Shown here one piece after another: positions 31,251 to 37,781 of a stretch of 64,000 nucleotides of DNA. The notes under the pieces were generated by a model. The model was not told the DNA's origin. It saw nothing but the letters and a program-made list of their open reading frames with translations, and made no database searches. Each line of letters opens with the position of its first letter. Position 1 is the first letter of the stretch. Location: the IMG/VR virus record IMGVR_UViG_3300029957_000006, positions 60,455 to 124,454 of that record; one strand, written 5' to 3'. This DNA comes from a virus. The position numbers were made by a program, and so were the translations under genes.

Positions 31251-32132
31251 TTAATTAGTCTTAACATAGAGTCTCAGCTTATCTTGATTCAAGAGTCCTT
31301 TCATACCATATCCTTCATCATAAGAAGCAAAGATATCTGAAAAATTATCAGCTGAGAATTTTCTAAACCATCCACCAGTTAAATTTGTTGAGACTCTTAC
31401 CAACGCATACTTGAAAGCATCTTTATGTGTAAAGGCTGGAATATTTGACTCTCCTTTAATAAGAGGATAAAGACATCTTTCCAAAGCAATTACATAACAC
31501 TCTTCAAGAACTTGTTTAATCTTGTCCTCATGAGATAGAGATTCAAAAAGAGACTTATGACATTCAACTGTTTCGTCAATCTTTGTTCTCAAATACATTG
31601 GTTTATCATAATGAGCCATTATCTCATGAATTGAGTCATGTTCATAATAATATTTAACCTTATCAGTGAAAAATACCGTACTATCTTTACCTTTTAATTT
31701 AGGTAAATGAAGTCGTTTAAGTTCAGCTTCGTTAAAGGATAGAATAAATTCTTCTCCCCAACTTTTTGATAGCTCAGTAAGTTCTGGTGTTAATTTAGTG
31801 ATCTTAAGTAGCTCTGAATAATCCATCAAGTGTTTAAATGATTTTCTAAACTTGCCTCGATAAATATACTTGTGACTATTCTTGATACTTAAAACAACAT
31901 CTAATGGTGCAACTACCTCAGAGGTAGTTGCATTACAATAGTTTAAATAACGTTCTCCAGTTGAATTGGGATGAGCGACAAATATATCAGTTCTTTTTCC
32001 ATCTTTTATAACTGAATAAAATCTATCAGTTGCCTCAACACCTGTTAATTTAGATGTTTCAAATGGAGTAGCGATGACATCTAAGTCTTCTGGCTCTCTT
32101 AACTTACTTGCTGTTGATCCTATTATTAGCAA
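31251..32132 (-). CDS. Nucleotidyltransferase-fold protein
   Basis: 293 residues opening MLIIGSTASKLREPEDLDVI: a GS...LDVI nucleotidyltransferase (Pol beta-like) motif, followed by KRTDIFVAHP as the third carboxylate strand. The C-terminal two thirds are helical (HDSIHEIMAHYDKPMYLR). Similar layout to phage proteins of unknown role. Which nucleotide or acceptor it uses is unknown. Overlaps the upstream small gene by seven bases. Confidence 0.6.
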   Translation of the reverse strand: MLIIGSTASKLREPEDLDVIATPFETSKLTGVEATDRFYSVIKDGKRTDIFVAHPNSTGERYLNYCNATTSEVVAPLDVVLSIKNSHKYIYRGKFRKSFKHLMDYSELLKITKLTPELTELSKSWGEEFILSFNEAELKRLHLPKLKGKDSTVFFTDKVKYYYEHDSIHEIMAHYDKPMYLRTKIDETVECHKSLFESLSHEDKIKQVLEECYVIALERCLYPLIKGESNIPAFTHKDAFKYALVRVSTNLTGGWFRKFSADNFSDIFASYDEGYGMKGLLNQDKLRLYVKTN

Positions 32133-32353
32133 TTTGAGTTTTCGTCAAAGTTAGCATATTCATCAGTCATTGCTTCGATGATACAAACTGATGCTTTTGT
32201 ATTCAAGTTTTCGAATTCACCATTAAGTGATTCAATTGCATTTTCTCCAGCACGTGCTGTCAATTCGCCATCTTGTACTTTTACAAGGATTTCATTTAAG
32301 CGAACATAGTATTTCTTTTGTTCTGCTTTCTTTTCTTCTGCTGTCATTTTCAT
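32126..32353 (-). CDS. Hypothetical protein
   Basis: 75 residues, helical, Glu/Ala-rich (AEEKKAEQKKYYVRLNEILV). No family recognised. Coupled to the nucleotidyltransferase-like gene. Confidence 0.5.
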   Translation of the reverse strand: MKMTAEEKKAEQKKYYVRLNEILVKVQDGELTARAGENAIESLNGEFENLNTKASVCIIEAMTDEYANFDENSNC

Positions 32354-32421
32354 TTTTGTGAATTTTAAGTGTTAATTTTTATTTTTACAAAACTACACCT
32401 AATTTTTGAAACCTACAAGTT

Positions 32422-32739
32422 TTATTTTTGATTATTTCTAAAATGTTCTTTAAGTTTCTTTTGTCCAAGTAATTCCAACAACACATCACCATGACAGGGT
32501 TCTGGTTTACAAAAACAACCAAGTACCTTTCCTTCAAGCTCATCTAATGCTTCCATTAATTCTGGACTAGCAAGGATGTGTTCTTTATACTTAGCAAGAG
32601 CTTCTTCTTTTGATCCAACTACTTCTTTAGCTAGTGTTGGCCGATCTTTAATTATTGTAAAAGGACAACCCCATTTACTACCTCTGCCAATATACACATC
32701 ATATGGATCATGTTTAAGATTTACCAGTTTAGTTACCAT
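32422..32739 (-). CDS. DUF4326 family protein
   Basis: 105 residues with the DUF4326 signature: VNLKHDPYDVYIGRGSKWG near the start and GCFCKPEPCHGDVLLELL near the end. The conserved Cys and His residues could bind metal. Widespread in phages; function unknown. Overlaps the next gene upstream by 11 bases. Confidence 0.82.
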   Translation of the reverse strand: MVTKLVNLKHDPYDVYIGRGSKWGCPFTIIKDRPTLAKEVVGSKEEALAKYKEHILASPELMEALDELEGKVLGCFCKPEPCHGDVLLELLGQKKLKEHFRNNQK

Positions 32740-33223
32740 ACTTCAATTTCCAATATCCTTGTTTATTTAATCTGAAAAATGTTACATATTCCTTAGGTAC
32801 ATCAATGAATTCTTCTTTATAAATATCAGCATCATATAATTCAAATGCTTCAGTGCAATACACACTAACTGGTTTATCTGTAAATTTACTGATATCAGAC
32901 ATCTTAATCAAACCAACTTCAGTATAGTCAAGACCCCAAACGAAATAATAATCACATTGTGAATTCCTTTTCCTTATTGGAATATGAACAGTTGAGTAGA
33001 TATCTCGAATTTTTTTAAAATTACCCCGATATTCATTTTCAACACTTATTACTTCACCTTTATCATTCTTGAATATTAAATCATATTTTTTGAAGTGTTC
33101 TTTTTCAACATCACCTATTAATTCGTAGCCTCTATTTTTCATAAGTGATATAGCAGCTTTTTTTGCACTCATATCACACTGTCTATATATATGAATATCA
33201 AATTCTCTTTTTGCTTCACTCAT
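32729..33223 (-). CDS. Hypothetical protein, possible nuclease fold
   Basis: 164 residues. The order of a helix (KKAAISLMKNRGYELIGD), YDLIFKNDKGEVISVENEYRG with a D..E...E pattern, and a strand CDYYFVWGLD hints at a PD-(D/E)XK nuclease-like core, but the match is weak. No close family recognised. Confidence 0.45.
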   Translation of the reverse strand: MSEAKREFDIHIYRQCDMSAKKAAISLMKNRGYELIGDVEKEHFKKYDLIFKNDKGEVISVENEYRGNFKKIRDIYSTVHIPIRKRNSQCDYYFVWGLDYTEVGLIKMSDISKFTDKPVSVYCTEAFELYDADIYKEEFIDVPKEYVTFFRLNKQGYWKLKYGN

Positions 33224-33255
33224 ATCAATTAAAAACGAATAATTTCTTTATCATA

Positions 33256-33453
33256 TTAATTAACAGTAATGGTTATTCCTAATGACATACCTAACCATAG
33301 AAGACTTAAATTATATGACATTGGTCCAAAATGTCTAAATTCTTTTTTATGACCAAATCTACTAGGTATTAATGTTGGTATAAGTGCTAGTTCACTATTA
33401 TATTTAGTAAAAGATACTGAATATTTTTTTGTTAATGTTAATGTTGTTCTCAT
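33256..33453 (-). CDS. Small hypothetical protein
   Basis: 65 residues from ATG 33453 (MRTTLTLTKKYSVSFTKYNS). An upstream in-frame ATG overlaps the promoter -7 box TATATTTG (33458-33465; TTG 33486-33488), so the mRNA may be nearly leaderless. C-terminal hydrophobic stretch LSLLWLGMSLGITITV could be a membrane anchor. Confidence 0.5.
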   Translation of the reverse strand: MRTTLTLTKKYSVSFTKYNSELALIPTLIPSRFGHKKEFRHFGPMSYNLSLLWLGMSLGITITVN

Positions 33454-33473
33454 ATTACAAATATACATAAAAA

Positions 33474-33503
33474 AAGCCGAACAATCAAGTTCAGCTTTTA
33501 GAT
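33474..33503 (-). terminator. Intrinsic terminator after the HNH gene
   Basis: AGCTGAAC/GTTCGGCT hairpin with a TTGATT loop followed by a run of seven T on the minus strand. It ends tRNA operon 2 after the HNH gene and overlaps the promoter of the next gene. Confidence 0.75.
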
Positions 33504-33509
33504 AAAAAT

Positions 33510-33947
33510 TTAGGTAGTTTTCTTCTTTCTGAAAGTTGGAGTTTGGCTATGACAATTAGGGCAAAGAATTCTAAGGTTTTCTAATCTATTGTCATTACTA
33601 TCACCATTGATATGATCCAATTCAAGTGTCATTGGTTTACCATTCCACTCACCAGTATTACCACAACTTAAACATTTATTCTCTAATAATCCAGTAAATA
33701 TTAATCGTCTTTTTAGATGAGGTGAATCAAATGTTACTTTATTAGCTAAGATATCCTCCATCTTAACCTTACTCTTAAGTATTCCCTTACCAGACATATT
33801 CCCAACATAAATAATATCCATTTTTTTTAAGTAGATATTAAGTGTATCTTGTTTACATCCAAGTTCTTTTGATATGAAAGATTTAGGTTTATTTTCTGAA
33901 ATCCAAATTAAAATTTCGTCTTTTCGTTTAATTATATCTTTTCTCAT
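33510..33947 (-). CDS. HNH endonuclease
   Basis: 145 residues. N-terminal helix-turn-helix (FISKELGCKQDTLNIYLKKM), then CLSCGNTGEWNGKPMTLELDHINGDSND and NRLENLRILCPNCHSQ, a complete zinc-bound HNH of the LELDHINGDNxDNRxENLR type. Likely a homing endonuclease placed at the end of tRNA operon 2, next to tRNA-Leu(AAG). Confidence 0.85.
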   Translation of the reverse strand: MRKDIIKRKDEILIWISENKPKSFISKELGCKQDTLNIYLKKMDIIYVGNMSGKGILKSKVKMEDILANKVTFDSPHLKRRLIFTGLLENKCLSCGNTGEWNGKPMTLELDHINGDSNDNRLENLRILCPNCHSQTPTFRKKKTT

Positions 33948-34003
33948 ATATTAAATATATGGTAGACATGTGAAAAGTACACAATACGTGTTAAAACATT
34001 TTG

Positions 34004-34077
34004 TAGCCCTCGTGAGATTCGAACTCACACTGGATGGCTTCTTAGACCATTGCCTCTACCAATTGGGCTAGAGGGCC
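34004..34077 (-). tRNA. tRNA with anticodon AAG (Leu CTT)
   Basis: 74 bases. Acceptor GGCCCTC/GAGGGCT, anticodon stem ATGGT/GCCAT with loop CTAAGAA, T-arm GTGAG TTCGAAT CTCAC. The AAG triplet reads CTT (Leu), which occurs in leader 2, but the variable arm is short, unlike bacterial Leu tRNAs. Last tRNA of operon 2. Confidence 0.7.
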
Positions 34078-34083
34078 AAGTTC

Positions 34084-34160
34084 AAGATGGTTGTATGGAA
34101 TTGAACCACTGATTTATTTTTGAGATAAATTTTTAACCTGTTACTTTGCTGTAACCATCT
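34084..34160 (-). tRNA. tRNA-Leu(CAA)-like, aberrant
   Basis: 77 bases. Acceptor AGATGGT/ACCATCT and anticodon stem ATTTAT/ATAAAT with loop CTCAAAA (anticodon CAA) are good, but the D region forms a GTTAC/GTAAC hairpin and the T-stem has extra bases. Possibly non-functional. Part of tRNA operon 2. Confidence 0.55.
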
Positions 34161-34164
34161 TTTG

Positions 34165-34246
34165 TGAGAGTGGTGGGACTCGAACCCACAAGCCTTTCGG
34201 CCTCCGTTTCTAAGACGGAGCTGTATGCCAATTCCAGCACACTCCC
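34165..34246 (-). tRNA. tRNA-Leu(TAG)
   Basis: 82 bases. Acceptor GGGAGTG/CACTCTC, anticodon stem TCCGT/ACGGA with loop CTTAGAA, long variable arm GGCCGAAAGGCTT, T-arm GTGGG/CCCAC. Canonical class II tRNA. Part of operon 2. Confidence 0.87.
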
Positions 34247-34403
34247 ATAAATACTAATAGCTGAATGTATCCCAGTTTACCATTGACTTACTTTGACCAA
34301 TCCCAATCTTAGTTGTTGTTGGTTTTAAGAGCTTGGACTTATTTCATTGCCAAGATAAACACGCAAATATTTCAATTTACGTAGTAAGCACTATTAATAT
34401 TTG

Positions 34404-34485
34404 TAGCCTAGAACGGACTCGAACCGTTACGTCTTGCGACACCAGATTTTGAGTCTGGCGTGTCTACCAATTTCACCACAAGGCC
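34404..34485 (-). tRNA. tRNA-Leu(CAA)
   Basis: 82 bases. Acceptor GGCCTTG/CTAGGCT with one mismatch, anticodon stem CAGA/TCTG with loop CTCAAAA, long variable arm GTCGCAAGAC, T-arm AACGG/CCGTT. Part of operon 2. The gap 34247-34403 holds no gene I can support. Confidence 0.85.
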
Positions 34486-34500
34486 ATTGTGATCATGTTG

Positions 34501-34576
34501 TAGCCCAAGTGGGATTCGAACCCACAGTTGTACAGATTTTAAGTCTGTTGTGTCTAACCAGTTGCACCACTGGGCC
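34501..34576 (-). tRNA. tRNA-Leu(TAA) with short variable arm
   Basis: 76 bases. Acceptor GGCCCAG/TTGGGCT, anticodon stem ACAGA/TCTGT with loop CTTAAAA, T-arm GTGGG TTCGAAT CCCAC. Anticodon TAA is Leu, but the variable loop is only about six bases. Part of operon 2. Confidence 0.78.
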
Positions 34577-34582
34577 ATCTAG

Positions 34583-34664
34583 TAGGGAAAAACGGACTCG
34601 AACCGTTACGCCTTACGGCAAGGGATTTTAAGTCCCTCGTGTCTACCAATTTCACCATATCCCC
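34583..34664 (-). tRNA. tRNA-Leu(TAA)
   Basis: 82 bases. Acceptor GGGGATA/TTTCCCT with one mismatch, anticodon stem AGGGA/TCCCT with loop CTTAAAA, long variable arm TGCCGTAAGGCGT, T-arm AACGG/CCGTT. Canonical class II tRNA. Part of operon 2. Confidence 0.86.
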
Positions 34665-34680
34665 ATAAGAACATATGTTC

Positions 34681-34857
34681 TTATTCATTTTCTTTCCATT
34701 GAGAATTTCGATATCCTTTCCAAGAGAGGCTGTGATTATCTCTATTTCTATTACAACCTCTGTTAGGTGGACAAATCGGGCAACCCATGTTTTGTCTTAA
34801 AGCCTTGTTATACACTTGGCTATTCATTGTGTGTTTCAGTGTCTTTTTTTCTCTCAT
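34681..34857 (-). CDS. Small Cys-rich phage protein
   Basis: 58 residues from ATG 34857; an internal ATG at 34827 would give 48. The body is MGCPICPPNRGCNRNRDN then SLSWKGYRNSQWKENE. The GCPxCPPxxGCNxN...SWKxxRxxQW pattern is one I recognise from small unnamed proteins of Bacteroidetes phages; three Cys suggest metal binding. It sits between tRNA-Leu(TAA) and 34913-35167 in operon 2. Confidence 0.65.
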   Translation of the reverse strand: MREKKTLKHTMNSQVYNKALRQNMGCPICPPNRGCNRNRDNHSLSWKGYRNSQWKENE

Positions 34858-34912
34858 GTTTCACTGTGCTTTATTATGCACTAGGTGAAACCATCCGCTT
34901 TTAAATTCATCA

Positions 34913-35167
34913 TTATACTTTTTCTTCTTTAATGGTTGATGACTTGCAACATTCAAATAATTTAGCTAATTCTGGTTTAATTTTACCTTTCAATCCATTT
35001 AAAAGACCAGAATCTTCCCAAGCTTTTGTGACTTTTTTGATCTTATCTTCTTCTATTTTTTTCTTAAGATCACTTAAACAAGCTGAGTGAGCAAAGTGTG
35101 TTTTATCAACAACAATTGCCATGCAACTAATTGGTTTTTCGCAGTATGAGCATGTAAAGTAAATCAT
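34913..35167 (-). CDS. Small zinc-binding protein
   Basis: 84 residues from ATG 35167 (MIYFTCSYCEKPISCMAIVV). A Cys pair TCSYC and a THFAHSACLSDLKKK stretch make a treble-clef-like zinc site; the rest is helical. The longer open frame upstream runs through tRNA-Val and is rejected. Part of operon 2. Confidence 0.55.
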   Translation of the reverse strand: MIYFTCSYCEKPISCMAIVVDKTHFAHSACLSDLKKKIEEDKIKKVTKAWEDSGLLNGLKGKIKPELAKLFECCKSSTIKEEKV

Positions 35168-35190
35168 GTTATTTTGTATTAAATTTTTAG

Positions 35191-35261
35191 TAGCCCCTGA
35201 CGGAATCGAACCATCTACGCTTGCATGTAAGGCAAGTACACATCCATTGTGAATAAGGGCC
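35191..35261 (-). tRNA. tRNA-Val(TAC)
   Basis: 71 bases. Acceptor GGCCCTT/AGGGGCT, D-arm CACA/TGTG, anticodon stem CTTGC/GCAAG with loop CTTACAT, T-arm GATGG TTCGATT CCGTC. Part of operon 2. Confidence 0.82.
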
Positions 35262-35266
35262 ATTTG

Positions 35267-35339
35267 TTGGACTTGAGAATTTTGAAATCTCGACTTCTAC
35301 CATGTCATAGTAGCACTCTAGCCTCTGAGTTAAAGTCCA
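35267..35339 (-). tRNA. tRNA-Val(GAC)
   Basis: 73 bases. Acceptor TGGACTT/AAGTCCA, D-arm ACTC/GAGT, anticodon stem CTACT/GGTAG with loop ATGACAT, anticodon GAC, T-loop TTCAAAA. Reads GTC, a codon used in leader 2. Part of operon 2. Confidence 0.8.
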
Positions 35340-35351
35340 ATTTTTGAGTAG

Positions 35352-35479
35352 AGCAAAAGGTAGGGATCGAACCTACATTACAGTCAACCAGACATCCTGA
35401 TGAGAACCATCAGGTAGAGGATTGATGACTATTCCTCCGTTTAAAAAGCTAGCGTGTATACCACTTTCACCACCTCTGC
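35352..35479 (-). tRNA. Leu-type tRNA-like element with long insertion, 128 bases
   Basis: Acceptor GCAGAGG/CTTTTGC pairs fully, D-arm is of the tRNA-Leu type (GTGAAAGTGGTATACAC) and the T-arm GTAGG TTCGATC CCTAC is perfect. Between them lie about 80 bases holding two strong hairpins, GAGGA/TCCTC and CCTGATG/CATCAGG, instead of a normal anticodon and variable arm. An intron or a structured tRNA mimic is possible. Confidence 0.5.
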
Positions 35480-35503
35480 ACTACTCAATATTTTAAAGAA
35501 CTG

Positions 35504-35578
35504 TGGGAATGACAGGGTTCGAACCTGTGACCCTCTGCTTGTAAGGCAGATGCTCTGAACCAGCTGAGCTACACTCCC
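35504..35578 (-). tRNA. tRNA-Val(TAC), second copy
   Basis: 75 bases, fully canonical. Acceptor GGGAGTG/CATTCCC, D-arm GCTC/GAGC, anticodon stem TCTGC/GCAGA with loop CTTACAA, T-arm ACAGG/CCTGT, discriminator A. Part of operon 2. Confidence 0.9.
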
Positions 35579-35587
35579 ATGATAGGA

Positions 35588-35980
35588 TTAACCTACCTTT
35601 ATAAATTCACCAGCATCAATCGCTTTTTGAATCCATCTGATTAATTCTGATCCTTTTACTTCGGCACCAAATGGTGTTGATCCTAAATCAGAAGAAAGCT
35701 TATCGAATTTAATTTCTTCAAAATCATCCATTCCATCAACAGGTTCTTTTATTTTTGTAACTAATTTTCCTTCAAATTTATAATGAAAATTAGTAGCATC
35801 ATAAATACCAGATGTTACAACATCATCCAATTTAACTTTATCAAGTGTTGAAATAGGGAACTGAAATTTACCTTCATTAATTTCAACAGTATAATATAAA
35901 TTACCAGATTGGTAATGGCTAAATACTGCAAAGTTTTTTGACTTGTATAAGTCTTTTTTTATTTCATTCTTGTCAACCAT
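35588..35980 (-). CDS. Hypothetical protein
   Basis: 130 residues from ATG 35980 (MVDKNEIKKDLYKSKNFAVF). Beta-rich with ISTLDKVKLDDVVTSGIYD and a C-terminal ELIRWIQKAIDAGEF helix. No family recognised. Part of operon 2, ten bases before tRNA-Val. Confidence 0.5.
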   Translation of the reverse strand: MVDKNEIKKDLYKSKNFAVFSHYQSGNLYYTVEINEGKFQFPISTLDKVKLDDVVTSGIYDATNFHYKFEGKLVTKIKEPVDGMDDFEEIKFDKLSSDLGSTPFGAEVKGSELIRWIQKAIDAGEFIKVG

Positions 35981-36093
35981 CTTAAACAATTTTTTCTTTT
36001 GTATATTTTTTTTGCTCTGATTTTTATTTCTTTTTCTTTTAAAGCATTTTCAAATAATATTGCTTCAATTTCTTTTTTCACTTGATTAGGCAT
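35959..36093 (-). CDS. Small basic helical protein
   Basis: 44 residues from ATG 36093 (MPNQVKKEIEAILFENALKE, then KEIKIRAKKIYKRKNCLRWL). This start overlaps the previous gene's stop by eight bases, the usual coupling here. No family recognised. Confidence 0.45.
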   Translation of the reverse strand: MPNQVKKEIEAILFENALKEKEIKIRAKKIYKRKNCLRWLTRMK

Positions 36094-36409
36094 ATCCGTT
36101 TTCTCGTTTCCATTTTTCATGCATTTGATGAATGGTATCACCCACACTTGCACCTTGTCCTTCGACTATATTATCAAATCCATTTTCTTTTGTGATCATG
36201 GATTCTTCTGCTTTGATGGCACCTTTGAATTTCATTCCATAAGCACCTTCCATTTGTTTGGTTGCTGGATTTACATCACCCCAACCAACTCTCCAATTTC
36301 TTGGTTCAATATATTCAACGAAATATCTTTTACCAGTTTCTGGATAAAAATAAATCTCTCGTCCTGTTTCATCCCTATCAATAAGGAAATCTTTTTTAAT
36401 GTCTGTCAT
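36086..36409 (-). CDS. Hypothetical protein
   Basis: 107 residues from ATG 36409 (MTDIKKDFLIDRDETGREIY). Compact domain with RYFVEYIEPRNWRVGWGDVN. No family recognised. The longer frame upstream is a read-through of tRNA-Cys. First protein gene of operon 2. Confidence 0.5.
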   Translation of the reverse strand: MTDIKKDFLIDRDETGREIYFYPETGKRYFVEYIEPRNWRVGWGDVNPATKQMEGAYGMKFKGAIKAEESMITKENGFDNIVEGQGASVGDTIHQMHEKWKRENGYA

Positions 36410-36436
36410 AAAACTATTTTTACTCTTTGTTATTTT

Positions 36437-36509
36437 GAGTTCCCAACTGGATTCGAACCAATGTAGGAGGATTTGCAATCCTCAGCCTAGCCACTCGACC
36501 ATGGAAACT
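36437..36509 (-). tRNA. tRNA-Cys(GCA)
   Basis: 73 bases. Acceptor AGTTTCC/GGGAACT, anticodon stem GAGGA/TCCTC with loop TTGCAAA, T-arm ATTGG TTCGAAT CCAGT. Discriminator reads C, unusual for Cys (normally T). Part of operon 2. Confidence 0.82.
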
Positions 36510-36524
36510 TATTTTCATTACTTG

Positions 36525-36599
36525 AGCACATGATAGGATTCGAACCTATGGTTGTACAGTTTTGCAGACTGCTGCTTTGGACCACTCAGCCACATGTGC
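36525..36599 (-). tRNA. tRNA-Cys(GCA), second copy
   Basis: 75 bases. Acceptor GCACATG/CATGTGC, anticodon stem GCAGT/ACTGT with loop CTGCAAA, T-arm ATAGG/CCTAT, discriminator T as expected. First tRNA after the attenuator of operon 2. Confidence 0.87.
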
Positions 36600-36602
36600 A
36601 TT

Positions 36603-36633
36603 AAAAAAGCCCACCTTGTTGGAGATGGGCTTT
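36603..36633 (-). terminator. Attenuator terminator of tRNA operon 2
   Basis: On the minus strand AAAGCCCATC, loop TCCAACAA, GGTGGGCTTT form ten base pairs (two G-T), then six T. It lies 20 bases after the leader ORF stop and five bases before tRNA-Cys. The 5' arm GCCCATC is fully complementary to GATGGGC inside the leader ORF. Confidence 0.88.
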
Positions 36634-36652
36634 CATGTTTAAGTATCATAAC

Positions 36653-36727
36653 TTAACAAGCATAGCCCATCCTGTCTAGCACTAGACATAACAATAAAAG
36701 GACTGATGTGTTGTTAATGTTTTTCAT
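36653..36727 (-). CDS. Leader peptide of tRNA operon 2
   Basis: 24 residues, ATG 36727 to TAA 36653. The core SVLLLLCLVLD (codons 8-18) and the final Cys contain six Leu, two Val and two Cys. Codons are CTT, TTA, TTG, TTA, CTA, CTA for Leu, GTC and GTG for Val, TGT for Cys. Downstream the operon has tRNA-Leu with anticodons AAG, TAA, CAA and TAG, tRNA-Val GAC and TAC, and tRNA-Cys GCA: each leader codon type has a matching tRNA. GATGGGC in codons 19-21 can pair with the terminator 5' arm. The peptide is a sensor, not expected to have its own function. Confidence 0.8.
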   Translation of the reverse strand: MKNINNTSVLLLLCLVLDRMGYAC

Positions 36728-36771
36728 TTTGTTTTTCTTATCGAATTTCTTCGTTGTTTAATAAATATAAG

Positions 36772-36802
36772 CAAAGGTACTAAAAGTTTTGGTAATTGTC
36801 AA
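36772..36802 (-). promoter_or_regulatory. Promoter of tRNA operon 2
   Basis: TACCTTTG 36772-36779 and TTG 36800-36802 with a 20-base spacer. Start about 40 bases before the leader ORF. Drives the Cys/Val/Leu tRNA operon down to the terminator at 33474. Confidence 0.8.
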
Positions 36803-36843
36803 GTTTTTTGTTGTTTATTTTGATATTTATGATAAAATAAGTC

Positions 36844-37413
36844 ATGATCAAAGAACTTCTTAGGAAATATTTATTGGAATATGCTATTACTGAGGCTGAA
36901 CCCACTGGTCATTTTGGTGATAGAGTTAACGAAGTTATTAACAATATAGTGTCAATTCAAATTCCTCCTACTGCTTATTTACCCAATATTCCTAAAGAAA
37001 AACAAGACGCTTGGATTATAAGTCAGATACAAACACAACTTAGAAATAAAATTAATGCTGTAAAAGAAAAACAATACCCAGAAGGTAATTCTGGAATTTG
37101 TGTCTTGGTTCCTTTAGGTCTTATAAAAATACAACCAATGAATGGTGTTGCATCAAATATTATAGTAACAGCAAAAAGAACAGAAGGATTAATGAGTGGA
37201 TTTAATTATTATATAGCAATTTATGATAATCGTATGCCATCTATCGTATTAGCTGACCCTAAGAATCCAAATAATTCATCGCCTGGTAATCAATTGTTAG
37301 CTCATATGAATAACAATATTAAAAGAGGGGATAATGTTAATAAAGCTAAATCTTTCGTTGATAAAAGCTTTATGAATAATATTGTTGTTAATATGAGAGA
37401 CTTTAAAGCTTAA
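36844..37413 (+). CDS. Unknown protein with possible capsid-targeting N-terminus
   Basis: 189 residues on the plus strand. N-terminus MIKELLRKYLLEYAITEAEP resembles a T4-type propeptide with an ITE|A site. The rest is an unrecognised alpha/beta protein (GICVLVPLGLIKIQPMNG). Convergent with the next gene, overlapping by four bases. Candidate head-packaged protein by analogy with the plus-strand ADP-ribosyltransferase that follows. Confidence 0.55.
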   Translation: MIKELLRKYLLEYAITEAEPTGHFGDRVNEVINNIVSIQIPPTAYLPNIPKEKQDAWIISQIQTQLRNKINAVKEKQYPEGNSGICVLVPLGLIKIQPMNGVASNIIVTAKRTEGLMSGFNYYIAIYDNRMPSIVLADPKNPNNSSPGNQLLAHMNNNIKRGDNVNKAKSFVDKSFMNNIVVNMRDFKA

Positions 37414-37709
37414 TACTTATAAGCCCAATCATCATTCCAATAATCATCATTCCCAACAAATTCAATATAAACACGTATATTATTCTTATGCTTCTTAACA
37501 GTAAATTGTTTAACTTCTCCTGTGTTAGCTTTTACGATTTGTTCAGCTTCATCAAGATTAAGTGTAGTTAAATTTCCATTATAAAACGTGATAATGGCAT
37601 CAACTGGCTCATTTGTCTTGTTATTGATAATACTATTAACCTTAAACGAGCTAACACCATATTTAGCTACCAAAGCTAAAAAAAGACCAGTTAAATTTAC
37701 GTTTTTCAT
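37410..37709 (-). CDS. Hypothetical protein
   Basis: 99 residues. Contains VTFYNGNLTTLNLDEAEQIV and an acidic, aromatic C-terminus (NDDYWNDDWAYKY). No family recognised. Own promoter at 37732-37762; a lone minus-strand gene between plus-strand genes. Confidence 0.5.
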   Translation of the reverse strand: MKNVNLTGLFLALVAKYGVSSFKVNSIINNKTNEPVDAIITFYNGNLTTLNLDEAEQIVKANTGEVKQFTVKKHKNNIRVYIEFVGNDDYWNDDWAYKY

Positions 37710-37781
37710 AGTATTATTTTTGATTACGAAGCAAAGGTAGGTAAATATTTCAATATTTCCAAATATTTATATGTGAATCTT

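Noticed and set aside
34247-34403. Additional tRNA between tRNA-Leu(TAG) and tRNA-Leu(CAA)
   Set aside because: No T-arm motif or acceptor pairing could be found.
35168-35263. N-terminal extension of the zinc protein at 34913
   Set aside because: The extension is a translation of tRNA-Val(TAC).
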